A model generated the notes under the pieces. That model saw nothing but the letters and a program-made list of their open reading frames with translations, did no database searches and was not told the DNA's origin. Source: Ignavibacteria bacterium (GTDB lineage: Bacteria > Bacteroidota > Ignavibacteria > Ignavibacteriales > Melioribacteraceae). Taken from it: a DNA stretch of 7,743 nt. Of this stretch, positions 1 to 5,983 are shown piece after piece. The position numbers and the translations under genes were made by a program. Where the stretch lies: NCBI GenBank assembly GCA_027347545.1, contig DAIEQT010000073.1, positions 1 to 7,743 of the forward strand. Direction: 5' to 3'. The number at the start of each line of letters is the position of its first letter. Position 1 is the first letter of the stretch.

Positions 1-20
1 CGTGAATTATTTTTAGTGAA

Positions 21-106
21 ACTTGGTGTTTTAGTGCCTTTGTGGCTTAATTTCTTATCTTTTCTTTTGCCACCAAGTCTCAAAGACAATAAGAAGTCAC
101 AAAGTG
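21..106. repeat. Imperfect inverted-repeat element, CGCAGAGAC-like family
   Basis: Non-coding repeat near the left edge. ACTTGGTG at 21-28 is the exact reverse complement of CACCAAGT at 71-78, and CTTTGTG at 38-44 is the reverse complement of CACAAAG at 98-104, so the two halves are inverted copies of one motif. The right half (CCAAGTCTCAAAGAC, 73-87) resembles CCAAGACGCAGAGAC in the tandem array at 5721-5921, which suggests one dispersed family. No open frame is credible here. The left boundary may lie outside the window. The following 107-277 holds only the AT-rich leader of the next gene; I see no further gene in it. Confidence 0.6.
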
Positions 107-277
107 CGTAACATGAGTAAGTAATTGCATTCATTCTTTAATTTCATAAATTGTAACAAAGATTAGTGAGAAACACGCTTCTTTGTGATATTGAAAAGTT
201 CTCTTCTGATAAGTCGGTGAGATATAATTTCAGAAACCGATATTTGTTTTAAAAATTTGAACGGAAAGGCACGATTA

Positions 278-979
278 ATGAAAACAGAGAAAGAGAATAT
301 TACTTTCCGGTTTGTATTTGAGGATGGGAGCGAAAAGGTTTTTCCGGTAGAAATTGATTCAGATTCATTTCAGATTATTTTCCCCAAAGATTTAGTTGTA
401 CCTGAATGGACAACACTAGAGAAAATCTCATGCCCAATGACAAACTGTACTGCTAAACATTTCTGCCCAATAGCTTTTCATCTAGATAAAGTAATTAAAC
501 TTTTCGATGGTATTCCTTCTTATGAAGTAGCGACTGTTCGTGTTGAAACTAAGTCAAGAACATATTCCAAGCATACTTCGGTGCAGGACGGAGCCGGGAG
601 TTTAATTGGCATTCTTATGACCACAAGCGGTTGTTATGTTTTGGATAAGCTTCGACCGATGGTTCACTTCCACCTTCCTTTTGCCACTATAGAAGAAACT
701 GAATACAGAATATTTTCTATGTTTTTGTTTGCTCAGTTCTTACGGCAGAAAAATGGATTGCAGCCGGATTGGCAAATGAGTTCCCTTGGCAAACTATACG
801 AAGATATTATGAAGATAAATCAAAACTTTGCTAAGAGAATTGCTGATCTTGAAAAACTTGATGCGGGTATAAATGCGGTAATACTCTTAAACAACTTTGC
901 TCATTCCGTTACTTTCTCTTTGGAAGATCAAGACTTCTCAAAATTTGAAAAACTGTTTGAAAGCTGGCTGGAGAAATAG
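278..979 (+). CDS. Conserved hypothetical protein with Cys cluster (possibly DUF6901 family)
   Basis: A 233-residue soluble protein with no signal peptide or membrane segment. I think it belongs to a widespread uncharacterised family, which I recall only tentatively as DUF6901; its function is unknown. Residues 9-30 form a short beta-rich start (FRFVFEDGSEKVF). A cysteine cluster lies at C52, C57 and C63 (SCPMTNC then HFCP), followed by a possible fourth cysteine, C119, in GILMTTSGC (111-119). LRPMVHFHLPFAT (125-137) is the most motif-like stretch, and the C-terminal half is helical. The four cysteines could bind a metal, which is inference. The ATG at 278 is chosen over a TTG at 257 because AAAGG at 265-269 sits 8 nt upstream. 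The gene stands alone and converges on the haem-barrel gene. Its TAG stop lies inside the first arm of the downstream inverted repeat. Confidence 0.85.
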   Translation: MKTEKENITFRFVFEDGSEKVFPVEIDSDSFQIIFPKDLVVPEWTTLEKISCPMTNCTAKHFCPIAFHLDKVIKLFDGIPSYEVATVRVETKSRTYSKHTSVQDGAGSLIGILMTTSGCYVLDKLRPMVHFHLPFATIEETEYRIFSMFLFAQFLRQKNGLQPDWQMSSLGKLYEDIMKINQNFAKRIADLEKLDAGINAVILLNNFAHSVTFSLEDQDFSKFEKLFESWLEK

Positions 980-1149
980 TATTTAGTAGTGAGTACTTAG
1001 TATTTAGGGTACTTCTAAAAACTACCCTGAAAGTATTTACCGCAGAGAACGCAAAGAATTCGCAAAGCACACAGAGAATATTGGAGTTTTTAGAAGTACC
1101 CTTTAGACTTTGGTTTTGTCTAACGACTCAATACTAACTACTAAATACT
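978..1149. repeat. Composite nested inverted repeat between convergent genes
   Basis: The space between the two convergent genes is almost entirely a nested palindrome. Outer arms: AGTATTTAGTAGT at 978-990 and its exact reverse complement at 1137-1149 (13 bp). Inner arms: GGGTACTTCTAAAAACT at 1007-1023 and its exact reverse complement at 1085-1101 (17 bp). The 61-nt inner loop carries a CGCAGAGA-type repeat (1032-1078). The structure begins on the last two bases of the upstream gene's stop codon and ends 5 nt short of the other gene's stop codon. It could end transcription in both directions as a large hairpin, but neither arm is followed by a clean T-run. It could also be a nested insertion of two repeat families. 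Confidence 0.75.
1032..1078 (+). repeat. CGCAGAGA/CGCAAAG dispersed repeat copy
   Basis: ACCGCAGAGAACGCAAAG followed by CGCAAAGCACACAGAGA shows the short-period 'CGCAGAGACGC' pattern also seen at 5659-5958. Here it is a single degenerate copy in the loop of the 17-bp inverted repeat at 1007-1101. It is non-coding. Confidence 0.6.
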
Positions 1150-1154
1150 GCTTC

Positions 1155-2261
1155 TCAGTACCAAAAATGGAATTGTAGAACGAATGATCCCTCACTGCTG
1201 TCGCCGGCATAATTAATTCTGTATTGCGGGCGTACCTCAACAAAACTGTACGGGAAAAACTCTACGCCAAGAATTAAGTGGGAAAACTTAGTATCACCTG
1301 CTAACTGACCGGTTTCTAATTTATCATAACGAACAACGGCATCTAATCCAACTGCTAAATTATATGTGGCTTCAATCATCATTGCTTTTGCTTTAGTGCC
1401 GCCGGCAAGATAATCTTCGGCAATGTCATACTCACCCATCAATGTAAAACGCTTGTAGCCAAATCCGGCAAAGCCGCCGTAGAGATTTGTTTTTAATACT
1501 TCCGTAAACAAATTAGTCTTTACTGACGCGTACGAGCCGCCAAAAGTGAGTTGTACATTTTCCACAACCGGAGAGAATTCCAATCTTGCAGTGTATGTTG
1601 GATCAAAAGAAAAAACTGCATGATTTTTTGGCTTTCCTACACTTGCTGTTAGAAAAAGATCATCGCTTAGATTAGCGCCAACTTCAAGTCCTGCTTCAAC
1701 ATAAAGCGGATTGTAAATTAAACCTTGCGCAATTCCTTTAGAGAAAAGCAATCCATAATCGCCGCCGCGTGTGTAAGCTGTGTGATCATCTAACCGCAAA
1801 CCAAAGTAAGGAACGAATGAGCCGGCTTTAATGTAACTATTATTTGGTAAAATTCTTGCAATTCCGTAGCCTTCCCAAATCCGTTGAATAAAATCGTAGC
1901 GGGCAATTACATCTATTGTCGGTGCTAGTCCAGCAGAAAGGTAAACCGAGCCAGTCATATCCATATAATCAGATTTCTTCAATTCCCCGCTGTACATAAA
2001 TTGCGATCTGTAATCTAATCCGAAAAGAACACTTTCGGAAAGCTTAGGAGAGAGTTTAAAATCTTCATCGCGCGGGGAAATCATACTAACCACATTCTTA
2101 CCAAAGAAAAACCCATTCTCGTTTCGCACTATTCCGCCGGTTGGATTAACATGGCAGCTTGCGCATTTATCCTTTTGTCCCAAAGCAAAACGGGGCAAAG
2201 CAAAAGAATCTAATGAAAAAATGATAGAGAGAAATGCGATAATCAATAAGGTTCGTTTCAT
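1155..2261 (-). CDS. Monoheme c-type outer-membrane beta-barrel protein
   Basis: A 368-residue exported protein. Residues 1-21 form a signal peptide (basic MKR, hydrophobic LLIIAFLSIIF core, likely cut after SFA). Just after it is one haem c attachment motif, CASCH (C33, C36, H37), in the context LPRFALGQKDKCASCHVNPTGG. The rest (about 70-368) is alternating hydrophobic/polar strands with Gly and aromatic residues. It ends in FHFWY, the terminal aromatic expected of outer-membrane barrels. The layout therefore suggests a small periplasmic haem domain fused to a porin-like barrel. Related 'RFA..T..KC.SCHVNP.GG' proteins occur in metal- and nitrite-metabolising bacteria, but I know of no proven function; an electron-transfer or haem-sensing barrel is inference. 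ATG at 2259-2261 has AAGGAA a few bases upstream on this strand. It is divergent from the next operon and convergent with the gene ending at 979. Confidence 0.85.
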   Translation of the reverse strand: MKRTLLIIAFLSIIFSLDSFALPRFALGQKDKCASCHVNPTGGIVRNENGFFFGKNVVSMISPRDEDFKLSPKLSESVLFGLDYRSQFMYSGELKKSDYMDMTGSVYLSAGLAPTIDVIARYDFIQRIWEGYGIARILPNNSYIKAGSFVPYFGLRLDDHTAYTRGGDYGLLFSKGIAQGLIYNPLYVEAGLEVGANLSDDLFLTASVGKPKNHAVFSFDPTYTARLEFSPVVENVQLTFGGSYASVKTNLFTEVLKTNLYGGFAGFGYKRFTLMGEYDIAEDYLAGGTKAKAMMIEATYNLAVGLDAVVRYDKLETGQLAGDTKFSHLILGVEFFPYSFVEVRPQYRINYAGDSSEGSFVLQFHFWY

Positions 2262-2339
2262 AGTGTTCCTTCCGTTTTATAGAATTTCTGAACTAAAAAG
2301 CACTTAATTAAGTTTATCACTTGGCGGGGCATTAGTTAG

Positions 2340-2354
2340 AGCCAAGCGTTGGCT
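2340..2354. promoter_or_regulatory. Small palindrome in the divergent intergenic region
   Basis: AGCCAA GCG TTGGCT forms a perfect 6-bp stem with a 3-nt spacer. An alternative register (GTTA..GCCAA with TTGGCTAAC) extends it through a bulge. It lies between two divergent start codons, 45 nt upstream of the membrane-protein start, so an operator is more plausible than a terminator. No regulator is identified. It could equally be a chance palindrome. Confidence 0.3.
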
Positions 2355-2380
2355 AACTCATTTTATTATTCATAACTTTG
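2349..2380 (+). promoter_or_regulatory. Possible Bacteroidota-type promoter for the dxr operon
   Basis: TAACTTTG at 2373-2380 matches the TAnnTTTG -7 element known from Bacteroidota. A TTG at 2349-2351, 21 nt upstream, could serve as the -33 element and falls inside the right arm of the palindrome at 2340-2354. Transcription would begin only about 10-14 nt before the ATG at 2399, so the 5' leader would be very short. Sequence match only. Confidence 0.35.
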
Positions 2381-2398
2381 AAAAGAGGAAAGGTAAAA

Positions 2399-2887
2399 AT
2401 GTATTATTACACAATCTTAACATTTCACATCGTTTTTGCGGGAATCTGGCTAATCAACTTTGCAACAGAACCGGTTTTGCGCTGGCAAATTCTTACTAAT
2501 AAGAACAAATCCGGCGAAAGAAAGTTCATTAGTTTGTATTTAACTTTTGCAAACTTACTTGGCATAATTGGCGCTACAGGCATTCTGGCAACCGGAATTA
2601 CACTTGTTCTAAACAGCGCGTACGGCTTTTTCCGGATGACCGACAATCACTGGCTTGCAACTAAACAGATTTTAATGGTTGTTCTACTGATAATTATTGG
2701 CGCTGTTCTTGTCCCGGCTGCAAAAAAGCTGAGAGCCGCTTTAGGTAACGATCTGGAAAGTGGAACTCAAATCTCAGATGAAGGATATAAAACACTCAGC
2801 AAAATTTTTACTTTGAATAAAGTCATCAACATTATTGTATTGATAAATTTCATATTTGCGATTACTCACAGGTATTTCGGTTCATAG
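2399..2887 (+). CDS. Four-helix integral membrane protein, CopD/DUF2269-like
   Basis: A 162-residue inner-membrane protein with four predicted helices (about 5-21, 48-70, 87-108, 140-157). The first helix has the pattern TFHIVFAGIWL with H10, and W85-L-A-T-K89-Q precedes helix 3. This resembles the small CopD/DUF2269 membrane families ('lH...a.iW.G'), in which conserved His residues are suspected to bind metal or haem. The match is by eye, so the family call is tentative and the function unknown. ATG at 2399 is preferred over an upstream TTG at 2378 because GAGGAAAGG (2385-2393) ends 5 nt before it. The stop TAG (2885-2887) directly abuts the ATG of dxr with no gap, so the two are almost certainly cotranscribed and translationally coupled. 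Confidence 0.8.
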   Translation: MYYYTILTFHIVFAGIWLINFATEPVLRWQILTNKNKSGERKFISLYLTFANLLGIIGATGILATGITLVLNSAYGFFRMTDNHWLATKQILMVVLLIIIGAVLVPAAKKLRAALGNDLESGTQISDEGYKTLSKIFTLNKVINIIVLINFIFAITHRYFGS

Positions 2888-4033
2888 ATGAAAAAACTTC
2901 TGGTTCTCGGTTCAACAGGATCAATCGGCAAAAACACGTTAGATTTAGCAAGAACATTCAAAGATCAATTTGAAATTGTTGGTCTTAGCACAAATTGCAG
3001 CATTGATGAACTTGAGAAACAGATTTTGGAATTTAACCCGAAAACTGTAGTAGTTAAAGACACAATAAAAGCCGTGCAATTAAAAGAGAGAATTGCTAAC
3101 CGGTGCGAGATTCTTTGCGGCGATGAAGGTTTACTCGAAATTACAAAACGTAGTAATTACGATATACTTGTAACCGCTCTTGTTGGCTTTGCCGGTTTAG
3201 CGCCAACAATTGAAGCAATCAAGCTGAAAAAGAGAATTGCGCTTGCCAACAAAGAAACACTTGTTGTTGCCGGAGAGCTAATCATAAAACTATGTGAAGA
3301 ACATGGCGCCGAGTTAATCCCTATAGATTCCGAGCATAGTGCGATTTTCCAATGTATGGTCGGCGAACAGAAAAAGTTTGTAAACAAAATTATACTAACC
3401 GCTTCCGGTGGACCGTTTCTCAACAAGGACAAAGAGGAGCTTTCTTCGGTTACCATTGAAGAAGCGCTTAATCACCCAAACTGGAAAATGGGAAACAAGA
3501 TTACGATTGATTCTGCAACCATGATGAATAAAGGCTTGGAAGTAATTGAGGCGTTCTGGCTTTTTCATCTTCCAAAGGAAAAGATTGAAGTAATCATACA
3601 TCCGCAATCCATCATTCATTCGATGGTTGAGTTTGCCGACGGCTCGATAAAAGCCCAGTTAAGTACACCGGATATGAAGCTCCCGATACTTTACGCTCTA
3701 ACCTACCCGGAAAGGATGGGTTATGACGGGGTTCATACGGACTTTAAAAAAATGGCATCTCTTACCTTTTTTGAGCCCGATTTTGATAAATTTGTTTGCC
3801 TTAAAATTGCTTACGAGGCAATTGAAGAAGGCGGAACGGCGCCGTGCATTCTTAATGCTGCAAACGAAATTGCCGTAGATAGTTTTTTGAAAGGAAAAAT
3901 TAAGTTCACGCAAATTCCGGAATTGATTAAATCAGCGCTTGATTCAATTCCCGCCGAAAAAGCGATTAACCTGGAAAAAGTTTTTGAGGCTGATTTGAAG
4001 ACGCGTGAACTTCTAAATAAAAAGTTTAATTAA
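2888..4033 (+). CDS. dxr: 1-deoxy-D-xylulose-5-phosphate reductoisomerase
   Basis: Cytoplasmic NADPH- and divalent-metal-dependent enzyme. It converts 1-deoxy-D-xylulose 5-phosphate to 2-C-methyl-D-erythritol 4-phosphate, the committed step of the non-mevalonate isoprenoid pathway. The 381-residue length is normal for the family. Visible landmarks: the NADPH-binding GSTGSIG (8-14); ALVGFAGLAPT and ALANKETLV (97-125); metal ligands D147 and E149 in IPIDSEHSA; S173 in ASGGPF; H196 in NHPNWKMG; S209, N214, K215 and the third metal ligand E218 in TIDSATMMNKGLE; then IHPQSIIHSMVEF (237-249). All catalytic positions line up with the E. coli enzyme, so it should be active and is the expected fosmidomycin target. 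The start has no clear ribosome site of its own and probably relies on coupling to the upstream gene. rseP follows 11 nt after the stop. Confidence 0.98.
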   Translation: MKKLLVLGSTGSIGKNTLDLARTFKDQFEIVGLSTNCSIDELEKQILEFNPKTVVVKDTIKAVQLKERIANRCEILCGDEGLLEITKRSNYDILVTALVGFAGLAPTIEAIKLKKRIALANKETLVVAGELIIKLCEEHGAELIPIDSEHSAIFQCMVGEQKKFVNKIILTASGGPFLNKDKEELSSVTIEEALNHPNWKMGNKITIDSATMMNKGLEVIEAFWLFHLPKEKIEVIIHPQSIIHSMVEFADGSIKAQLSTPDMKLPILYALTYPERMGYDGVHTDFKKMASLTFFEPDFDKFVCLKIAYEAIEEGGTAPCILNAANEIAVDSFLKGKIKFTQIPELIKSALDSIPAEKAINLEKVFEADLKTRELLNKKFN

Positions 4034-4044
4034 AAGTAGGCTAT

Positions 4045-5400
4045 ATGGATTACATCGTTTATTTCGTAATAACAATCGGCATTTTAGTTTTTGTTCATGA
4101 GTTTGGACATTTTGCTGCCGCTAAACTTTCCAAAATGAGAGTGGATGTGTTCGCTATCGGTTTCGGCAAACGCCTTCTCGGATGGAACAAATTAAATGGA
4201 TTTACCTTTGGCGATCTGGCAAAAGATTGGGATGGGCAGGGCAACACAGATTACCGCTTGTGTCTTTTACCATTAGGTGGTTATGTAAAAATAGCCGGAA
4301 TGGTAGATGAAAGTTTTGATACAAAGTTTGCAGCCGAAGAACCAAAACCATACGAGTTCCGCGCTAAATCTACACCGGCAAAGCTTTTTGTTATTACCGC
4401 CGGCGTTATGATGAATCTTACTCTCGCTATCTTAATTTTCTGGGGAATTAATTTCTTCCAGGGAAAACAAGTTTATAGAACAACAACAATTTCTAATGTT
4501 GAAAAAGGAAGCATTGCCGCTGAAGCCGGATTTCAGACTCAAGATAAAATTCTTTCTGTAAATGGAAAAAGCGTTGGGGATTGGGACGAACTTGTTGAGA
4601 ATTTAATGCTGAAAAATTCTTCCGCCGATGCCAGAGTTGAGCTTGAGCGTACTGGTGAAAAGCTGTCTGTTAAAATTCCACGCAAGATTATCAATCAAGG
4701 ATTACAGAAAGAATTTTTCCTTTATCCTTATCCAGCAAAGACAATTGTAGGTGAAGTCTTAAAAAATTCTCCCGCACAAGATGCCGGTATTAAACCTGGT
4801 GACGAAATTATTTACATGAACAATTCTTTTGTTCATAGTGCGGAAGAAGTTCAAGAAATAGTTAAGACAAATAAAAGCAAACATATTCCGGTAGTAGTTT
4901 TGCGCGGTAATGATACCGTACGTGTTTCTGTTAAACCAAGTTTAGAAGGAATGATTGGAATTAAACATGGAACGGTTTTTACCGGAAAGGTTGAACAACG
5001 GACCTACGGATTTTTCGGCTCAATTACACAGGCTGTTGTTAACGTTGGACAGTACACTGTTCTAACTTTATCTACGCTTAAGAATGTTGTAGTTGGAAAG
5101 CTCGCTTTCAACCAGGCTTTTGGCGGACCTGTTAAGATTGCACAGTATGCCGCAAAGTCTGCTGATACTGGTATTTCTACATTCTTGTATTTCCTCGCGA
5201 TGCTCAGCTTAAGTTTAGCTATCATAAATATTCTTCCCTTCCCGGTTTTGGATGGGGGGCATTTTGTGATAATTCTTATTGAAGGATTGATCAAGCGGGA
5301 AATTCCAATAAAGATTAAAGTCGCAATTCAGAATACTGGTTTTGTTTTGCTGCTTATGTTGATGGCCTTTATAATTTACTCAGATATAATTAGTCTGTAG
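4045..5400 (+). CDS. rseP: RIP metalloprotease RseP (site-2 protease)
   Basis: Inner-membrane zinc protease that cuts substrates within the membrane; E. coli RseP cleaves the anti-sigma factor RseA and remnant signal peptides. The 451 residues show the full family plan. Helix 1 carries the zinc motif HEFGH (H18, E19, H22). LPLGGYVKIAG is at 75-85. Helix 2 is near 113-135. Two tandem PDZ-type domains lie at about 148-210 and 230-298, each with the A-G-(x)-G/D-I pattern (AAEAGFQTQDKIL; AQDAGIKPGDEII). GGPVKIA is at 360-366. The C-terminal N395-x2-P398-x4-D403-G motif (NILPFPVLDGGH) supplies the third ligand, D403. About 13-15 extra residues lie near 51-66 compared with short homologues. ATG at 4045 follows AGTAGG by 4 nt, a modest ribosome site; cotranscription with dxr is likely. 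The substrate here is unknown. Confidence 0.97.
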   Translation: MDYIVYFVITIGILVFVHEFGHFAAAKLSKMRVDVFAIGFGKRLLGWNKLNGFTFGDLAKDWDGQGNTDYRLCLLPLGGYVKIAGMVDESFDTKFAAEEPKPYEFRAKSTPAKLFVITAGVMMNLTLAILIFWGINFFQGKQVYRTTTISNVEKGSIAAEAGFQTQDKILSVNGKSVGDWDELVENLMLKNSSADARVELERTGEKLSVKIPRKIINQGLQKEFFLYPYPAKTIVGEVLKNSPAQDAGIKPGDEIIYMNNSFVHSAEEVQEIVKTNKSKHIPVVVLRGNDTVRVSVKPSLEGMIGIKHGTVFTGKVEQRTYGFFGSITQAVVNVGQYTVLTLSTLKNVVVGKLAFNQAFGGPVKIAQYAAKSADTGISTFLYFLAMLSLSLAIINILPFPVLDGGHFVIILIEGLIKREIPIKIKVAIQNTGFVLLLMLMAFIIYSDIISL

Positions 5401-5405
5401 AACTT

Positions 5406-5484
5406 TGTCATTCTGAGCATAGCGAAGAATCTCCGTAATAATCATAGAGATATTTCGCCCCAAAGAACGGGACTCAGTATGACA
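5406..5484. repeat. TGTCATTCTGAG-type palindromic repeat, possible terminator
   Basis: TGTCATTCTGAG at 5406-5417 pairs with CTCAGTATGACA at 5473-5484 (11 of 12). Nested within it, GCGAAGAATCTC at 5422-5433 pairs with GAGATATTTCGC at 5447-5458 (10 of 12). Similar 'TGTCATTCTGAG...GCGAAGAATCT' hairpins are scattered between genes in many environmental bacterial genomes. It begins 6 nt after the rseP stop and is followed by AATTTTT (5488-5494), so its transcript could act as a terminator for the dxr-rseP operon. The T-run placement fits, but the stem is long and interrupted. Confidence 0.7.
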
Positions 5485-5496
5485 ACCAATTTTTAG

Positions 5497-5632
5497 AAAC
5501 TCTCTCAATAGCTCTTTGAGTTGCTTTGTGTTGCGGTAATCACCATTGTGTGATTCAATAGCCGCTCTTGTTTCGGATAGACTCCGGAACACGCACAAAG
5601 TTACTCTTACTAATCAGCTGCTGAGAGAGTTT
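5497..5632 (+). other. Structured element folding into a three-way junction (candidate ncRNA or MITE-like)
   Basis: Manual folding of these 136 nt gives four nested stems. P1: 5497-5513 with 5616-5632 (AAACTCTCTCA opposite TGAGAGAGTTT, then AGCT/AGCT, one A-C mismatch and one G-U). P2: 5518-5531 with 5593-5606 (CTTTGTG core, one T-T mismatch). P3: GCGG 5533-5536 with CCGC 5562-5565, plus AATCAC 5538-5543 with GTGATT 5550-5555. P4: GTTTCGG 5570-5576 with CCGGAAC 5584-5590, loop ATAGACT. P2, P3 and P4 meet with only 1, 4 and 2 unpaired bases between them. Four pairs are G-U on the plus strand and would be A-C mismatches on the minus strand, favouring a plus-strand RNA. P1 ends in TTTTT, terminator-like. 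No known RNA family is recognised; a small inverted-repeat transposon is the alternative. Confidence 0.5.
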
Positions 5633-5658
5633 TTCATTTTAAACAAACAAGATTATTA

Positions 5659-5958
5659 ACCGCAGAGACTTAAAGACGCAATTCTTCTTTGCGACTCCGC
5701 GAGAAAAGAAAAAATATCTCGCCAAGACGCAGAGACGCTATTCTTTCTTTGCGACTTAGCGGCTCCGCGAGAAAGAAAAAATATCTCGCTAAGATACAAA
5801 GACGCTATTCTTTCTTTGCGACTTAGCGGCTCCGCGAGAAAGAAAAAATATCTCGCCAAGACGCAGAGACGCTATTCTTTCTTTGCGACTTTGCGGCTCC
5901 GCGAGAAAGAAAAAATATCTTGCTAAGACGCAGAGACGCAGTTTTTTCGACTTGGCGG
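5659..5958. repeat. 67-bp tandem repeat array, about 4.5 units
   Basis: Three full units of exactly 67 bp lie at 5721-5787, 5788-5854 and 5855-5921. A shortened first unit (5659-5720) lacks about 8 bases of the TTAGCGGC segment, and a partial last unit spans 5922-5958. By eye, the units at 5721 and 5855 differ at 2 positions and those at 5721 and 5788 at 4. Each has a CCAAGACGCAGAGACGC block, a pyrimidine spacer, and GCGACTTAGCGG, the approximate inverse of the first block. Across each unit junction GCGAGA and TCTCGC can pair around an 11-nt A-rich loop. Because 67 is not a multiple of three and units are conserved at the DNA level, the open frame that crosses the array on the minus strand is not a gene. 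Confidence 0.95.
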
Positions 5959-5983
5959 TAATCTTAAAGGGAAAAGGATTTAC

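Noticed and set aside
223..228. TATAAT box upstream of the first gene
   Set aside because: The hexamer is perfect, but the nearest TTGAAA (191-196) is 26 nt away and this group normally uses TTTG/TAnnTTTG elements, so the promoter call is not supported.
257..277. TTG start for the first gene, adding 7 residues
   Set aside because: The ATG at 278 has a well-placed AAAGG at 265-269; the TTG has none and would place that site inside the coding region.
2378..2398. TTG start for the CopD/DUF2269-like gene, adding 7 residues
   Set aside because: The extension encodes a basic MKRGKVK stretch that is simply the ribosome-binding region (GAGGAAAGG), and the TTG overlaps the candidate -7 promoter box.
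5380..5598. A 72-codon minus-strand open frame containing a protein-like stretch (SLSETRAAIES...)
   Set aside because: It runs through the TGTCATTCTGAG repeat and the stem-rich element and overlaps the rseP 3' end, and I see no ribosome site. I treat it as non-coding, though a decayed gene remnant cannot be fully excluded.
5497..5632. tRNA or tmRNA reading of the cloverleaf-like fold
   Set aside because: There is no T-loop GTTCRANNC, no 7-bp acceptor stem with CCA-type end, no anticodon-arm geometry, and the stem lengths do not match.
5656..5859. Minus-strand open frame across the 67-bp repeats
   Set aside because: The repeat period is not a multiple of three, so each unit is read in a different frame; the frame is open by composition only.
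5659..5958. CRISPR array
   Set aside because: The units are contiguous and near identical over their full 67 bp, with no unique spacers and no cas genes nearby.
5840..5983. Cobalamin riboswitch ahead of the BtuB-like receptor
   Set aside because: The upstream region is the tandem repeat; I see no GCCACTG-type B12 box or the associated conserved helices.
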